DNA of 64,000 nt from Changchengzhania lutea (GTDB lineage Bacteria > Bacteroidota > Bacteroidia > Flavobacteriales > Flavobacteriaceae): assembly GCF_006974145.1 (NCBI RefSeq), contig NZ_CP039456.1, forward strand, positions 3,472,499 through 3,536,498. The letters are read 5' to 3'. Shown here in pieces: positions 25,771-34,498 of the stretch. Made by a program: the position numbers and the translations under genes. Each line of letters opens with the position of its first letter. Position 1 is the stretch's first letter. The notes beneath the pieces are model-generated. The model saw only the letters and a program-made list of their open reading frames with translations, was not told where the DNA came from and did no database searches.

Positions 25771-26721
25771 ATGAAAAAATTATTTGTAAAAGGTTTCGTA
25801 TATTTTATTCTAATACTTTGTATATTAGAAGTCTACGTACGTGTTTTTCATTTAACAAAAGATTACCCAACGCGTTACGTTGACGAATATAATGTAGAGA
25901 AATGGGTACCTAACCAAGAAGGTATTTCGGTTACTGGTAACAGAAGGCAGAATTTTAGCAAATATTATATAAATAATTCAGGCTATAACTCCTATAGAGA
26001 ATTTGTACCTGCTGCAGACAAGGTTGAAATAGCATTAGTTGGGGATTCATTTATAGAAGGTTTTCATCAGCATTATTATAATTCCATTGGAAAAAAAATT
26101 GAGAATCGTCTTAAAGGTGTAGAGGTTTATGAATATGGCTATGCGGGCTATGATTTAGCAGATCAACTGCATTTAATTAATAAGTATCAGTCTCAGTTTG
26201 ACTTAATAGATCATGTCATTTTAGGTTTTAAGTTTGAAAATGATTTAACCCGGGGAGAATATTCGATAATGCCAGAGCGTATGAAGCTTGAGCAACCATT
26301 GTATAGAAATTTAAGAAAAATAAAACTTTTGGTTTACCTTCAAAGTATCGGGGCACTTGATGCACCTAGGGATTTAGTTGGAAAACTCGTTTCTTTATTA
26401 AAAAGAAAGGATAGATCAAAAGAGAATAGGGTAGTAGATAAAGAAGAAAAAAATGAATTGGAACAGCTATACCTATTAAATTTTGAAAGTTTGATAAATA
26501 CCTATGGATTTGATAAAAAAAGATTTAAATTTCTTTTAAATTCTAAAAACACACCACAATCCTTTTTAAAGTATCTAGACAAAAACGGGTATAATTACAT
26601 TGATTATAGCGAGATAGATGAATCGACGCGACCAACAACTTTAATTTATGATATGCACTGGAATAACCGTGGAAGATCTATAATTGCAGATATTATCGTA
26701 GACAATTTTAAAAAGGAGTAG
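25771..26721 (+). CDS. SGNH/GDSL-like acetyltransferase partner, membrane-anchored
   Basis: 316 residues from the ATG at 25771; an upstream in-frame ATG at 25723 would overlap the MBOAT gene by 44 bp. A single N-terminal helix (KLFVKGFVYFILILCILEVY) anchors it with the domain outside. ALVGDSFIEGF is SGNH block I with the nucleophilic serine. DMHWNNRGRSIIADII near the C-terminus is block V with the Asp-His dyad. With the adjacent MBOAT protein it probably completes O-acetylation of a surface glycan. The acceptor is unknown. Confidence 0.8.
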   Translation: MKKLFVKGFVYFILILCILEVYVRVFHLTKDYPTRYVDEYNVEKWVPNQEGISVTGNRRQNFSKYYINNSGYNSYREFVPAADKVEIALVGDSFIEGFHQHYYNSIGKKIENRLKGVEVYEYGYAGYDLADQLHLINKYQSQFDLIDHVILGFKFENDLTRGEYSIMPERMKLEQPLYRNLRKIKLLVYLQSIGALDAPRDLVGKLVSLLKRKDRSKENRVVDKEEKNELEQLYLLNFESLINTYGFDKKRFKFLLNSKNTPQSFLKYLDKNGYNYIDYSEIDESTRPTTLIYDMHWNNRGRSIIADIIVDNFKKE

Positions 26722-26845
26722 TAAAGGTTTTTCTAAATGGAATTATGACTAGTCAGTATGACAAAGACTGTTTAATCAGACAACGGTATATCACATTTAG
26801 AAAAGAAATTATTTTATTAAAAATATTACAGATTTAGTAAAGAAT

Positions 26846-26866
26846 CCTCGGGGCAAGCCCACGAGG
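26846..26866. repeat. Imperfect REP-like hairpin
   Basis: The CCTCG and CGAGG arms close an inner GGGC/GCCC pairing with a one-base bulge. It has the same CCTCG...CGAGG core as the hairpin at 26932. Confidence 0.45.
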
Positions 26867-26931
26867 CATTTAGCGGAAGAACGCTTTTTGATTGGATGAA
26901 AACCATCCGTTTTCAAACTTTCCTCTAAAAT

Positions 26932-26945
26932 CGAGGCAAGCCTCG
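26932..26945. repeat. Perfect REP-like hairpin
   Basis: CGAGGCAAGCCTCG, 6-bp arms around AA. Its reverse complement occurs at 45380-45393 just upstream of an IS200-type tnpA. Confidence 0.6.
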
Positions 26946-27034
26946 GGGAATTAAACCCAATGAGATTAAATGTCATAATTCTTAAATTAATTATAGATTT
27001 CTCATGGTTGTGAAGCAAAATATAGACACTTAAA

Positions 27035-28729
27035 ATGATAATATTAGGATTAAATTATTACTTTCATGATTCGACGGCTTGTATAGTAAAAGATGGAGAG
27101 CTAATTGCCGCTATTGAAGAAGAACGCTTGAATCGTGATAAACACACGAGGTGTTTTCCAGTCTTATCCATAGATAGATGTCTTAAAATAGCAAACCTAT
27201 CATATAGTGATATTGATCATATAGCAGTATCAATTAAACCAAGCCATAATTTGGGGAAAAAAGTTGTATATGGATTGAGCAATTTAAAAACGCTTAAACC
27301 CTTCATCAATCATGAATTAGTTCACAGTTATAATAAGCATAAAAGTTTTTGGAATTGGTTTGGCAAATATTGGAGTAGGCGATCAAAAGGACCACAGGTA
27401 CATTTCATCGAACATCACTTAACCCATGCTGCTGGTTCTTTCTTTGTTTCGCCCTATAAAGAGGCTGCATTATTGGGTGTCGATGGATCGGGAGAATGGG
27501 CAACCACTTGGTTAGGCTACGGTAAAGCAAATATTGTTGAATGTCTAGGGCAAAGTTATTTCCCTCATTCTTTGGGGTCTTTTTATGAAGCTGTAACACA
27601 GTTTTGCGGATTTAGAACAAGCTATGATGAAGGAAAAACGATGGGTCTTGCGCCTATGGGAGATGCCTCTGTTTTTTTAGAAGAAGTTGATAAAATTATT
27701 TCAGTAAACGAAAACGGACAATTACTTTTTGATCTCACTTACTTTAATTATCAAAATATGAGTTGGCGGAGATGTTCAGAAAAATTTTATAAAATTTTTG
27801 GCCAACCTCAAAAAAATGGAGAGGACTTTAAAAAACATCATATGGATGTTGCAGCTGCTTTTCAACGCGTTTTAGAAAATAAAGTATTAGAAATCTGTGA
27901 TATCCTTTATAAAAAAACAAAATCAGATTATTTAGTTATTTCTGGCGGAGTATCACTTAACAGTGTTATGAATGGTAGAATTGTAAGAGAAAGCAAGTTC
28001 AAGGATGTATACATTATGCCTGCAGCAGGTGACAGCGGTACCGCAATTGGAGCAGCTTACTTTCTTTACAATGGGATATTTAAAAAGCCTAGAAATTTTA
28101 TACACATAAATCCATATGTGGGAACAAGTTATTCTAATGGAGACATTGAAAAAGTATTAATAGGAGCTAAATTAAGTTATGAATATTATCCTGATGTCTG
28201 CGAGGTTGGAGCTAAACTTTTAGAAAAAGGAAAAATAATAGGATGGTTTCAGGGCGCAATGGAGATTGGGCCTAGGGCATTAGGGAATAGAAGTATTCTT
28301 GCTAATCCAGCTTTTCCACAAATGAAAAACAAAATCAATTCTGAAGTTAAATTTCGTGAAGCCTATCGACCATTTGCACCCTCTGCATTAATTGAATCTA
28401 AAAACGATTTTTTTGATCTTGAAGTTGAGGCGCCATTTATGCTTAAGGTTTGTAATGTACTAAACGAAAAACAAAAAGTTATACCAGCAGTAACACATGT
28501 TGATGGAAGTGCAAGATTGCAAACAGTATCCAAGAGTTCAAATTTCAAATATTATAGTCTTATTGAAAAACTAGGAAATAAAACAGGTGTTCCGGTTGTA
28601 TTAAACACCAGTTTTAACATTCAAGGAGAACCTATAGTAGAATCCCCACAAGATGCTATTCGATGTTTTTTTTCTACAGGGTTGGATTATTTGATTATTG
28701 GTGATTTTTTAATTTCTAAACAATTTTAA
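27035..28729 (+). CDS. NodU/CmcH-type O-carbamoyltransferase
   Basis: 564 residues, the usual family length. The N-terminal Kae1-like ATPase domain has NYYFHDSTACIVKDGELIAA, EEERLNRDKH and HHLTHAAGSFFVSP, with the metal- and ATP-binding histidines. SGGVSLNSVMNGRIV follows. The C-terminal domain has GPRALGNRSILANP and NTSFNIQGEPIV. The family transfers carbamoyl from carbamoyl phosphate, via carbamoyl-AMP, to sugar or antibiotic hydroxyls. Here the acceptor is probably a sugar of the surface glycan. Its stop overlaps the next gene's ATG by one base. Confidence 0.9.
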   Translation: MIILGLNYYFHDSTACIVKDGELIAAIEEERLNRDKHTRCFPVLSIDRCLKIANLSYSDIDHIAVSIKPSHNLGKKVVYGLSNLKTLKPFINHELVHSYNKHKSFWNWFGKYWSRRSKGPQVHFIEHHLTHAAGSFFVSPYKEAALLGVDGSGEWATTWLGYGKANIVECLGQSYFPHSLGSFYEAVTQFCGFRTSYDEGKTMGLAPMGDASVFLEEVDKIISVNENGQLLFDLTYFNYQNMSWRRCSEKFYKIFGQPQKNGEDFKKHHMDVAAAFQRVLENKVLEICDILYKKTKSDYLVISGGVSLNSVMNGRIVRESKFKDVYIMPAAGDSGTAIGAAYFLYNGIFKKPRNFIHINPYVGTSYSNGDIEKVLIGAKLSYEYYPDVCEVGAKLLEKGKIIGWFQGAMEIGPRALGNRSILANPAFPQMKNKINSEVKFREAYRPFAPSALIESKNDFFDLEVEAPFMLKVCNVLNEKQKVIPAVTHVDGSARLQTVSKSSNFKYYSLIEKLGNKTGVPVVLNTSFNIQGEPIVESPQDAIRCFFSTGLDYLIIGDFLISKQF

Positions 28730-29478
28730 TGGAGCTTAATAATATTATAGAAAATAGTTTTCCAGAGGATTTTGAAACGGAAGTGTACAAGGGTTGGTCC
28801 CAAGTTCCAATATATGCTACTAGGGCTGAAAAGTATGTTTTTGAAAAACATCTTAAGGATAATTCGTATAAAACACTCGAAGCTGGAACTGGAGGAGGAA
28901 GAATTGCATTTTTTTTAGAGGCAGAATTGCATTTTAAAAACATTACCGCTTTTGATTTAGTCCCTAAATTAATTGAACATTGCAAATTAAAAGCAATTGA
29001 GAGAGATTCTAATATAGAATTTTTATTATCAGATGTTTCAAATGTAGAGCATTTTGAAAACCAGAAATTTGAAAATATTTTATATACGGGACAAGTATTG
29101 TGCATGCTTCCTAAACACATGTTGAATGATGCGCTGTTAAAGGCCTATACCATTGGAGATACTAGGAGCTGCTATATTTTTACATTTATGGACTGGGATT
29201 CAAGGTGGTATAATCCAATATTGAGTTTTCTGATTAATTTTTACAGAACGATAACATTTCAAAAACTAAAGATATTTTATATACCCGAAGTCACACAAAA
29301 TGCACGTATAAATAAAAACTTTTTTAATTCAAAGGGTTATAGTATTCTATGGATTAAAAAGAAACATGCAATAAAAAAATTAGAAGCTGCAGGTTTTCAA
29401 ATAAAATCCACATATAGAGAATCTGAATTAAAAAATGGAAAAGGAAGCGTTCTTTTTTTTATCTGTAAAAAAATTTAA
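28729..29478 (+). CDS. Class I SAM-dependent methyltransferase (first of a tandem pair)
   Basis: 249 residues. Motif I is TLEAGTGGGRIAFFLE (about 45-60), motif II includes FKNITAFDLVPKLIE and motif IV is FENILYTGQVLCMLP. MDWDSRWYNPILSF is shared with the next gene. It is translationally coupled (TAATG) to the carbamoyltransferase, so a glycan O-methyltransferase is the natural guess. It is a paralogue of the next protein along its whole length. Confidence 0.82.
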   Translation: MELNNIIENSFPEDFETEVYKGWSQVPIYATRAEKYVFEKHLKDNSYKTLEAGTGGGRIAFFLEAELHFKNITAFDLVPKLIEHCKLKAIERDSNIEFLLSDVSNVEHFENQKFENILYTGQVLCMLPKHMLNDALLKAYTIGDTRSCYIFTFMDWDSRWYNPILSFLINFYRTITFQKLKIFYIPEVTQNARINKNFFNSKGYSILWIKKKHAIKKLEAAGFQIKSTYRESELKNGKGSVLFFICKKI

Positions 29479-29521
29479 GAATAAATTTTACTCAATTGCC
29501 ATTTCAATTAAAATCAAAAAA

Positions 29522-30253
29522 ATGACAAACACATTTTCTAAAAAATTCGAAGAACAGGTTATTGATGCGTGGGGGAACAGAAAGGATTTAAGCAAGATTG
29601 AGAAATACTTGTTACCTAAATATTTAACAAATAATAAACTGAAAGTAGTAGAAGCAGGAACTGCCTCAGGTATTTTTTCTTTTTATATCGAAGAACAATT
29701 AGGGTTTAAAAACATTAAGGCCTTTGACCTTATTCCTAAAATGATTGAATTGGCTAGAGAGAAAGCTTTAGCTAAGAAGTCAAAAATTGATTTTGTACAG
29801 GCAGACGCCTCAAATTTAAATTGTTTTGAAAACAATTATTTTGATTACCTGGTATATCTAGGACAAATTTTATGCATGGTCCCTAAGGCGTATTTATCAA
29901 AATCATTAAATGAAGCATATAGGATTGGTAAAAAAGATTCTACATATATATTTAGTTTTTTAGATTGGAACTCACGTTGGTTCAATCCGATACTGAGTAA
30001 AGTCGTGAATTTAGTTAGATTTCTCAATGGTATCAAAACAGAAAAATATTATATCCCACAAGTAAAAACTGTTGATAGATCAATAAATTGGAAATTCTAT
30101 AAAAAAGAGCAACATGGCATTTTATGGATAAAAAAGAACGCAGCAATAAAATTGTTAAAGAAAACTGGCTTTAAAATCGTAAAAATCTATGATGAGGAGG
30201 AATTAACCCATTATAGAGGGGTCGCATTTTATATAATTTGTAAAAAGGTGTAA
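29522..30253 (+). CDS. Class I SAM-dependent methyltransferase (second of a tandem pair)
   Basis: 243 residues from the ATG at 29522 (MTNTFSKKFEEQVIDAWGNR). The frame is open to an earlier ATG at 29435, but that part has no counterpart in the paralogue. Motif I is VVEAGTASGIFSFYIE, followed by FKNIKAFDLIPKMIELA and VYLGQILCMVP. LDWNSRWFNPILS matches the sister's segment. Its glycine-rich loop has AS for GG, so the cofactor loop is slightly unusual. It probably methylates a different hydroxyl of the same glycan. It ends the plus-strand run, convergent with the FAD-FemAB fusion. Confidence 0.82.
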   Translation: MTNTFSKKFEEQVIDAWGNRKDLSKIEKYLLPKYLTNNKLKVVEAGTASGIFSFYIEEQLGFKNIKAFDLIPKMIELAREKALAKKSKIDFVQADASNLNCFENNYFDYLVYLGQILCMVPKAYLSKSLNEAYRIGKKDSTYIFSFLDWNSRWFNPILSKVVNLVRFLNGIKTEKYYIPQVKTVDRSINWKFYKKEQHGILWIKKNAAIKLLKKTGFKIVKIYDEEELTHYRGVAFYIICKKV

Positions 30254-30345
30254 TGTAAGAAATGGATAATTTAAAATTAGGACATTACAAGACTAAATAA
30301 ATCTAAATTTAAACATATTTGATTCAAATAACTTTAGAACAAAAA

Positions 30346-33015
30346 TTATCGATTATGAAATCTATACAATGGGAAAAAATATTTTTCCATTTCTTCGATA
30401 TGTATTTTAGCATACTCATCCGAATGATTTGAGCAAAGCAAATCGTAAATTTCATGATTAATTATTTTTCGACCCGTATAGAACATGATATCATCATCTT
30501 TTGGGAATAGCGACTTTTTGTGTTTATACAGCCCATCATTGTCCTTTAAACCGCCACCAAGCACATACCATTTATATTTATTGGTAATGGCCCACTTAAT
30601 AACTTCTACTCTAAGGAAATCATTTGGTCGACAATGGTAGTAATTAGCATCTGTGCCTCCTAAAAACGCATATAGGGTATCATTGAGTTTTATGATTAGC
30701 TCAGTAGAAATAGTTTTATTTTCGTAATACGCAAAAACTATTGAAAATTCCGATAAATTATTAAATATTAAGTCCTTGAAATATTCTAAAGAGAAAAAAT
30801 AGATATCTTTTGCATTATGCCGTTTCATGGTTTCCGTATAAATATAAAAAAATAACAAAATCACATCTTCCGTAATAGCATCTGCATCATAAATCTTAAA
30901 TTCTAAATTAAAAGATTGTGCTTTTCTATAATTATTTCTAACTTTTGGTAAAAAAGCAGTCCATTGTTTTTCAAAATCATCATATAGTGCTCCTTTTACA
31001 TTTACTAAAGAGCTCACTAGTAACCCCGAATAGCCTAAATAATTTTTATTTAAACTGAACCGAATAAATTCTGTGATTACACTATTTTCAAAATACCAGG
31101 TATCAATATGCTGCCAAAAGTATTTTATGTCGTTTTCCGTTGCCGTATTATTAAACAACGGACCACTATAACCGTAAGGGGTTATGGCATCATAATAACT
31201 TAAGATGTCTCCGTTATTATTTTTAATTGTTCTTAAAATAATTGGCATTAAAATTAAATCTGAGCCATTCTTTTTAAAAAGAAAGTATTTTAAAGAATCT
31301 GTTTCACTTCTAAAATAATTTAGATGTTCATATACATAATAAATGTTGTTGCTCCAATGTTGCTTTAATAGATCCTTATAATAAGCAATGTCTGATGTTT
31401 TTTCTAAGCACCTTACTTCAAAAGTATACGTATTTTCATCTGTGATTTTATGACTTTTAAAATCGGTGATAAGTATTTTAGACAATACTTCTGATAGCCA
31501 TATAATTCGTCCACAGTGCTCTACATGCCACACGGGTTTTTCTTCTATCACATTACCCGCCAACATTGGTCCCATGATGTAAAGATCCTCTGTTGCTTCA
31601 AGTTTTTGATTTACATGAAATCCAATTTTTGATTCATTTGGCCGGCAATAGCCTTTATTGATAATATTTTTAATCAATGGTGGAATACGGTCACTCTGGA
31701 GATTGCTACTGCCAACACAATTGATCACTAAATGAAAATCATTTTTATAAATGAGTTCATTACCACTTTCAGTATCTAAATATTTTAATGAATAATCATG
31801 ATGTTTATTTAAAATTAAATCACTAAACCTACCAGCAATATGGTTAAATCGATTCTCGATTTTTAGAGAATTAACAACATTTGAATAGTGTACACCAGCA
31901 CACCGCTGTCTTTTCCCTATGTCATTTCCATAATAACATGCAAACTGTTCCAATTCATTAGGATCCAGTTTGTTGAGCAATGATCCGAAATAGGATGAAA
32001 TTTTATCTACAGTTGATGCAGCGCCCAATCCAATATCATCGGAAAGATCTAAGTCTTTATAAGTTGCTTCAGCAATAGACTTTGCAGTTAAACTAGTTTC
32101 TTTTTTTAGAAGAGCTAGATTCATGGGTTTAAACTCTTTTTGTCTAATGATATCTATTTCTGCGTCCGGGACTCGTCCTTGAGTGGATAGGAATGCAAAT
32201 TTAAGCTTATTTGAATTTCCCAGGATTTTTATATCATTAATTTTATAGAGCAATTCCAGCGCACTTGCATTAGCTCCTACTATGAGTACATTCGTTTCCT
32301 TTCCCTCTCGTTTTGATACAAATGATTTGATCTTACTGAGAACGGAACTTAATTCTGGCTGATATGGGTTATTAATGAACATGAAGTTATCTTCCTCAAT
32401 CAATGCTTTATCTCTCCACAATTGTTTTGTAGGCAAAGATCCTACTGATAAAACTACTTTTTTTGAATTGATTATACCGTGATTAGCCGTATAAATATCA
32501 TATTTACTATCCTTCTTATCCAAATCTATAACCTCATCAGAAATAAATGTTATTTGGACTAAGGCGTTTTCTTCCAGATCTTTAATCTTGTTCTTTAACT
32601 TTAAGTCGATATAGCATCCGAAAAAACGACGTGGAATAAAAAGTTCCTCCCAGTTATTATTGTCAATATCAGTTTTATTAGATTGCAGCCATTTTTCAGA
32701 GAGTTTTCCGCCTTCGGTTCTAAACTCTTCCAAAAGCCAATGTTTATTCTCATTTAACCAAGCTATAAAATACTGACGTTCTGGTTCTATTAAGAAATTT
32801 TTTAATGACGTAATCAATAAAGTAGAAAAACCAGATCTTGACCCATATGGAATACCCGTATTGAATTCAGAATATTTCTCAATTAGAGTTATTTGAATGG
32901 TTTTGTTTTTACCATTACTCTGCTCTAATAAATTCAAAAAATTTAGTAAGGTAAAAGACGTTGATATGCCTGAGCCTATAAATGTAATATCATTGAGATG
33001 TTTTGAGTTTTTCAA
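30346..33015 (-). CDS. Fusion: FAD/NAD(P)-binding oxidoreductase plus FemAB-like GNAT domain
   Basis: An 889-residue two-domain protein. Residues 1-525 resemble the FAD/NAD(P)-binding family PF13454: ITFIGSGIST (10-19) binds FAD, FNTGIPYGSRSGFSTLL (51-67) is the family signature, VLIVGANASALELL (243-256) is the second Rossmann site and LVINCVGSSN closes the fold. Residues about 532-889 look like a FemAB/PF13480 acyltransferase: YYDAITPYGYSGP, VRNNYRKAQSF and AFLGGTDANYYHCRPNDFLR. The family transfers acyl or aminoacyl groups. The fusion is intact, with no frameshift. Oxidation or N-hydroxylation followed by acylation of a sugar amine or amino acid is one hypothesis. It begins one base after the stop of the NeuD-like gene, so it belongs to the minus-strand operon. 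Confidence 0.78.
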   Translation of the reverse strand: MKNSKHLNDITFIGSGISTSFTLLNFLNLLEQSNGKNKTIQITLIEKYSEFNTGIPYGSRSGFSTLLITSLKNFLIEPERQYFIAWLNENKHWLLEEFRTEGGKLSEKWLQSNKTDIDNNNWEELFIPRRFFGCYIDLKLKNKIKDLEENALVQITFISDEVIDLDKKDSKYDIYTANHGIINSKKVVLSVGSLPTKQLWRDKALIEEDNFMFINNPYQPELSSVLSKIKSFVSKREGKETNVLIVGANASALELLYKINDIKILGNSNKLKFAFLSTQGRVPDAEIDIIRQKEFKPMNLALLKKETSLTAKSIAEATYKDLDLSDDIGLGAASTVDKISSYFGSLLNKLDPNELEQFACYYGNDIGKRQRCAGVHYSNVVNSLKIENRFNHIAGRFSDLILNKHHDYSLKYLDTESGNELIYKNDFHLVINCVGSSNLQSDRIPPLIKNIINKGYCRPNESKIGFHVNQKLEATEDLYIMGPMLAGNVIEEKPVWHVEHCGRIIWLSEVLSKILITDFKSHKITDENTYTFEVRCLEKTSDIAYYKDLLKQHWSNNIYYVYEHLNYFRSETDSLKYFLFKKNGSDLILMPIILRTIKNNNGDILSYYDAITPYGYSGPLFNNTATENDIKYFWQHIDTWYFENSVITEFIRFSLNKNYLGYSGLLVSSLVNVKGALYDDFEKQWTAFLPKVRNNYRKAQSFNLEFKIYDADAITEDVILLFFYIYTETMKRHNAKDIYFFSLEYFKDLIFNNLSEFSIVFAYYENKTISTELIIKLNDTLYAFLGGTDANYYHCRPNDFLRVEVIKWAITNKYKWYVLGGGLKDNDGLYKHKKSLFPKDDDIMFYTGRKIINHEIYDLLCSNHSDEYAKIHIEEMEKYFFPLYRFHNR

Positions 33016-33016
33016 A

Positions 33017-33664
33017 TTATTGGGGTTTTGAAGTTTTAATAATTCGCGCGGGATTCCCTACTACTGTAGAATAATCTGGAACATCTCTAATAACAACTGA
33101 TCCTGCACCTATCAGTGTTTCTTTTCCAATTTCTTTAATACCAGTCATAACAGTAGCACCCATGCCAATATATGCGTTTTTTCTAACAATAATTGATGCA
33201 CCAACATTTACTCCAGATGACATAAAAACTCCGTCTTCTAAAATAACATGATGAGCTATTGTGCTATCTGTATTAATCATGATATAATTACCAATTGTTG
33301 TATGGGGCATTACAATATTCCCAGGAAGCATGTAAACAGCTTCTCCTAATTTTACATCTGGTGCGATAGAAACCGTATGGTGGAAAAAACTGGGTATGTT
33401 ATAACCTTCTTTTTTTAAATTAAATAAATACTGTGAACGTATAACATTTTGGCCTATTGGGCAATAAATATCAGTAATAATATTTTTAAACTTATTTGTA
33501 AATAAATCATGATATTTACCTAATACTGAAATCCCAATTACTTCTTTACCTATTAACTTTTCATCGTCATCTATAAAGCCTAGTATATCTATATTAGCTT
33601 CTTTCAAATATGAGGCATACACTTGGCCTTGAGTTCCCGCACCGATAATAACGGATTTATTCAT
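33017..33664 (-). CDS. NeuD/PglD-like left-handed beta-helix acetyltransferase
   Basis: 215 residues. The N-terminal Rossmann-like domain (SVIIGAGTQGQVYASYLKEA and LGFIDDDEKL) binds the nucleotide-sugar end. From about residue 95 hexapeptide repeats form a left-handed beta-helix (VYMLPGNIVMPHTTIGNYIM, AHHVILEDGVFMSSG), ending in the family's VPDYSTVVGNPAR. AHH carries the catalytic histidine. PglD-type enzymes acetylate amino groups of UDP-sugars; NeuD acetylates sialic acid. It lies between the initiating sugar transferase and the FAD-FemAB fusion. Confidence 0.85.
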   Translation of the reverse strand: MNKSVIIGAGTQGQVYASYLKEANIDILGFIDDDEKLIGKEVIGISVLGKYHDLFTNKFKNIITDIYCPIGQNVIRSQYLFNLKKEGYNIPSFFHHTVSIAPDVKLGEAVYMLPGNIVMPHTTIGNYIMINTDSTIAHHVILEDGVFMSSGVNVGASIIVRKNAYIGMGATVMTGIKEIGKETLIGAGSVVIRDVPDYSTVVGNPARIIKTSKPQ

Positions 33665-33729
33665 AATAATTTGTTTGCTATAAAAAATTCATTTATTAAT
33701 AATGTCAATAGACAATTTTTTGATAAATT

Positions 33730-34359
33730 TTAGGACTCATTCACTTGTTGCTTTCTTAAAGTGTCTAATGCAGGTTGAACTAATGATGGGTCGACAATTA
33801 GATCTTTTGATTTCAACACTTTATTTATTGTTTTAAACAAAATTGAAATATCAAGCTTTAGAGATATATTTTCGACATATTCAACATCTAGCTTCAATTT
33901 ATTATCCCAACTAATAAGATTCCGTCCATTTACCTGTGCCAGACCTGTTATACCTGGCTTTACATCATGTCTTCTCTTTTCAATACTGGTATAATAGGGG
34001 ATATAACGTGGGAGCAATGGTCTTGGCCCCACAAGGGACATATCACCTTTAAGCACATTAAAAAGCTGAGGGATTTCATCAATGGATGTTTTTCTAATAA
34101 TTTTCCCAACTGTAGTCAGTCTCTCAGTATCTGATAAAAGATTCCCTTCAAAATCAGTCTTATCGTTCATGGTCTTAAACTTAATGATATTAAAATTTTT
34201 CTCATGTTGCCCTGGTCGCTTTTGTAAAAAGAAGGGTTTCCCGTCGTTCGCGAAAAATAATAATATTGTAGTTAATAACAATACAGGGGATAAAACAATT
34301 ACAATTGCTAATGCCGCTATAAAATCCAATAGGGGTTTAAATGTCGATTTGTAGTTCAT
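33730..34359 (-). CDS. Initiating phosphoglycosyl transferase (small monotopic, PglC-like)
   Basis: 210 residues from the ATG at 34359; an ATG at 34389 would add ten residues with no family counterpart. A re-entrant membrane helix (LLDFIAALAIVIVLSPVLLL) precedes the catalytic domain: KRPGQHEKNFNIIKFKTMND, TSIDEIPQLFNVLKGDMSLV, GPRPLLPRYIPYY and KPGITGLAQVNGRN. It transfers a sugar phosphate from a UDP-sugar to undecaprenyl phosphate, the first step of glycan assembly. The short form lacks the extra N-terminal region of WbaP/WcaJ. It follows the CapK-like gene by 139 bp. Confidence 0.9.
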   Translation of the reverse strand: MNYKSTFKPLLDFIAALAIVIVLSPVLLLTTILLFFANDGKPFFLQKRPGQHEKNFNIIKFKTMNDKTDFEGNLLSDTERLTTVGKIIRKTSIDEIPQLFNVLKGDMSLVGPRPLLPRYIPYYTSIEKRRHDVKPGITGLAQVNGRNLISWDNKLKLDVEYVENISLKLDISILFKTINKVLKSKDLIVDPSLVQPALDTLRKQQVNES

Positions 34360-34498
34360 AGTATGTATATAGAATGGTAGGTAAAGCAATTTATATACCT
34401 CAAAGATATAATTATCTTTTACACTGTACGTTTTCTAATAACTAATTCCGATATCCATAGCTATTTTCCCGATGAGATTCCATTATGCATCGTAAATA

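Larger units (their letters stand above)
26722..27034. other. Gene-free stretch with two REP-like hairpins
   Basis: A 313-bp gap between the SGNH and carbamoyltransferase genes. It holds a perfect hairpin CGAGGC-AA-GCCTCG (26932-26945) and a related imperfect one at 26846-26866. The same hairpin, in the opposite orientation, sits next to the IS200-type transposase at 45380. The open frame on the minus strand is not a credible gene. Confidence 0.5.

Noticed and set aside
26809-27018. 69-residue minus-strand frame between the SGNH and carbamoyltransferase genes
   Set aside because: It is made of REP-like hairpins and flanking sequence, with no protein-like composition.
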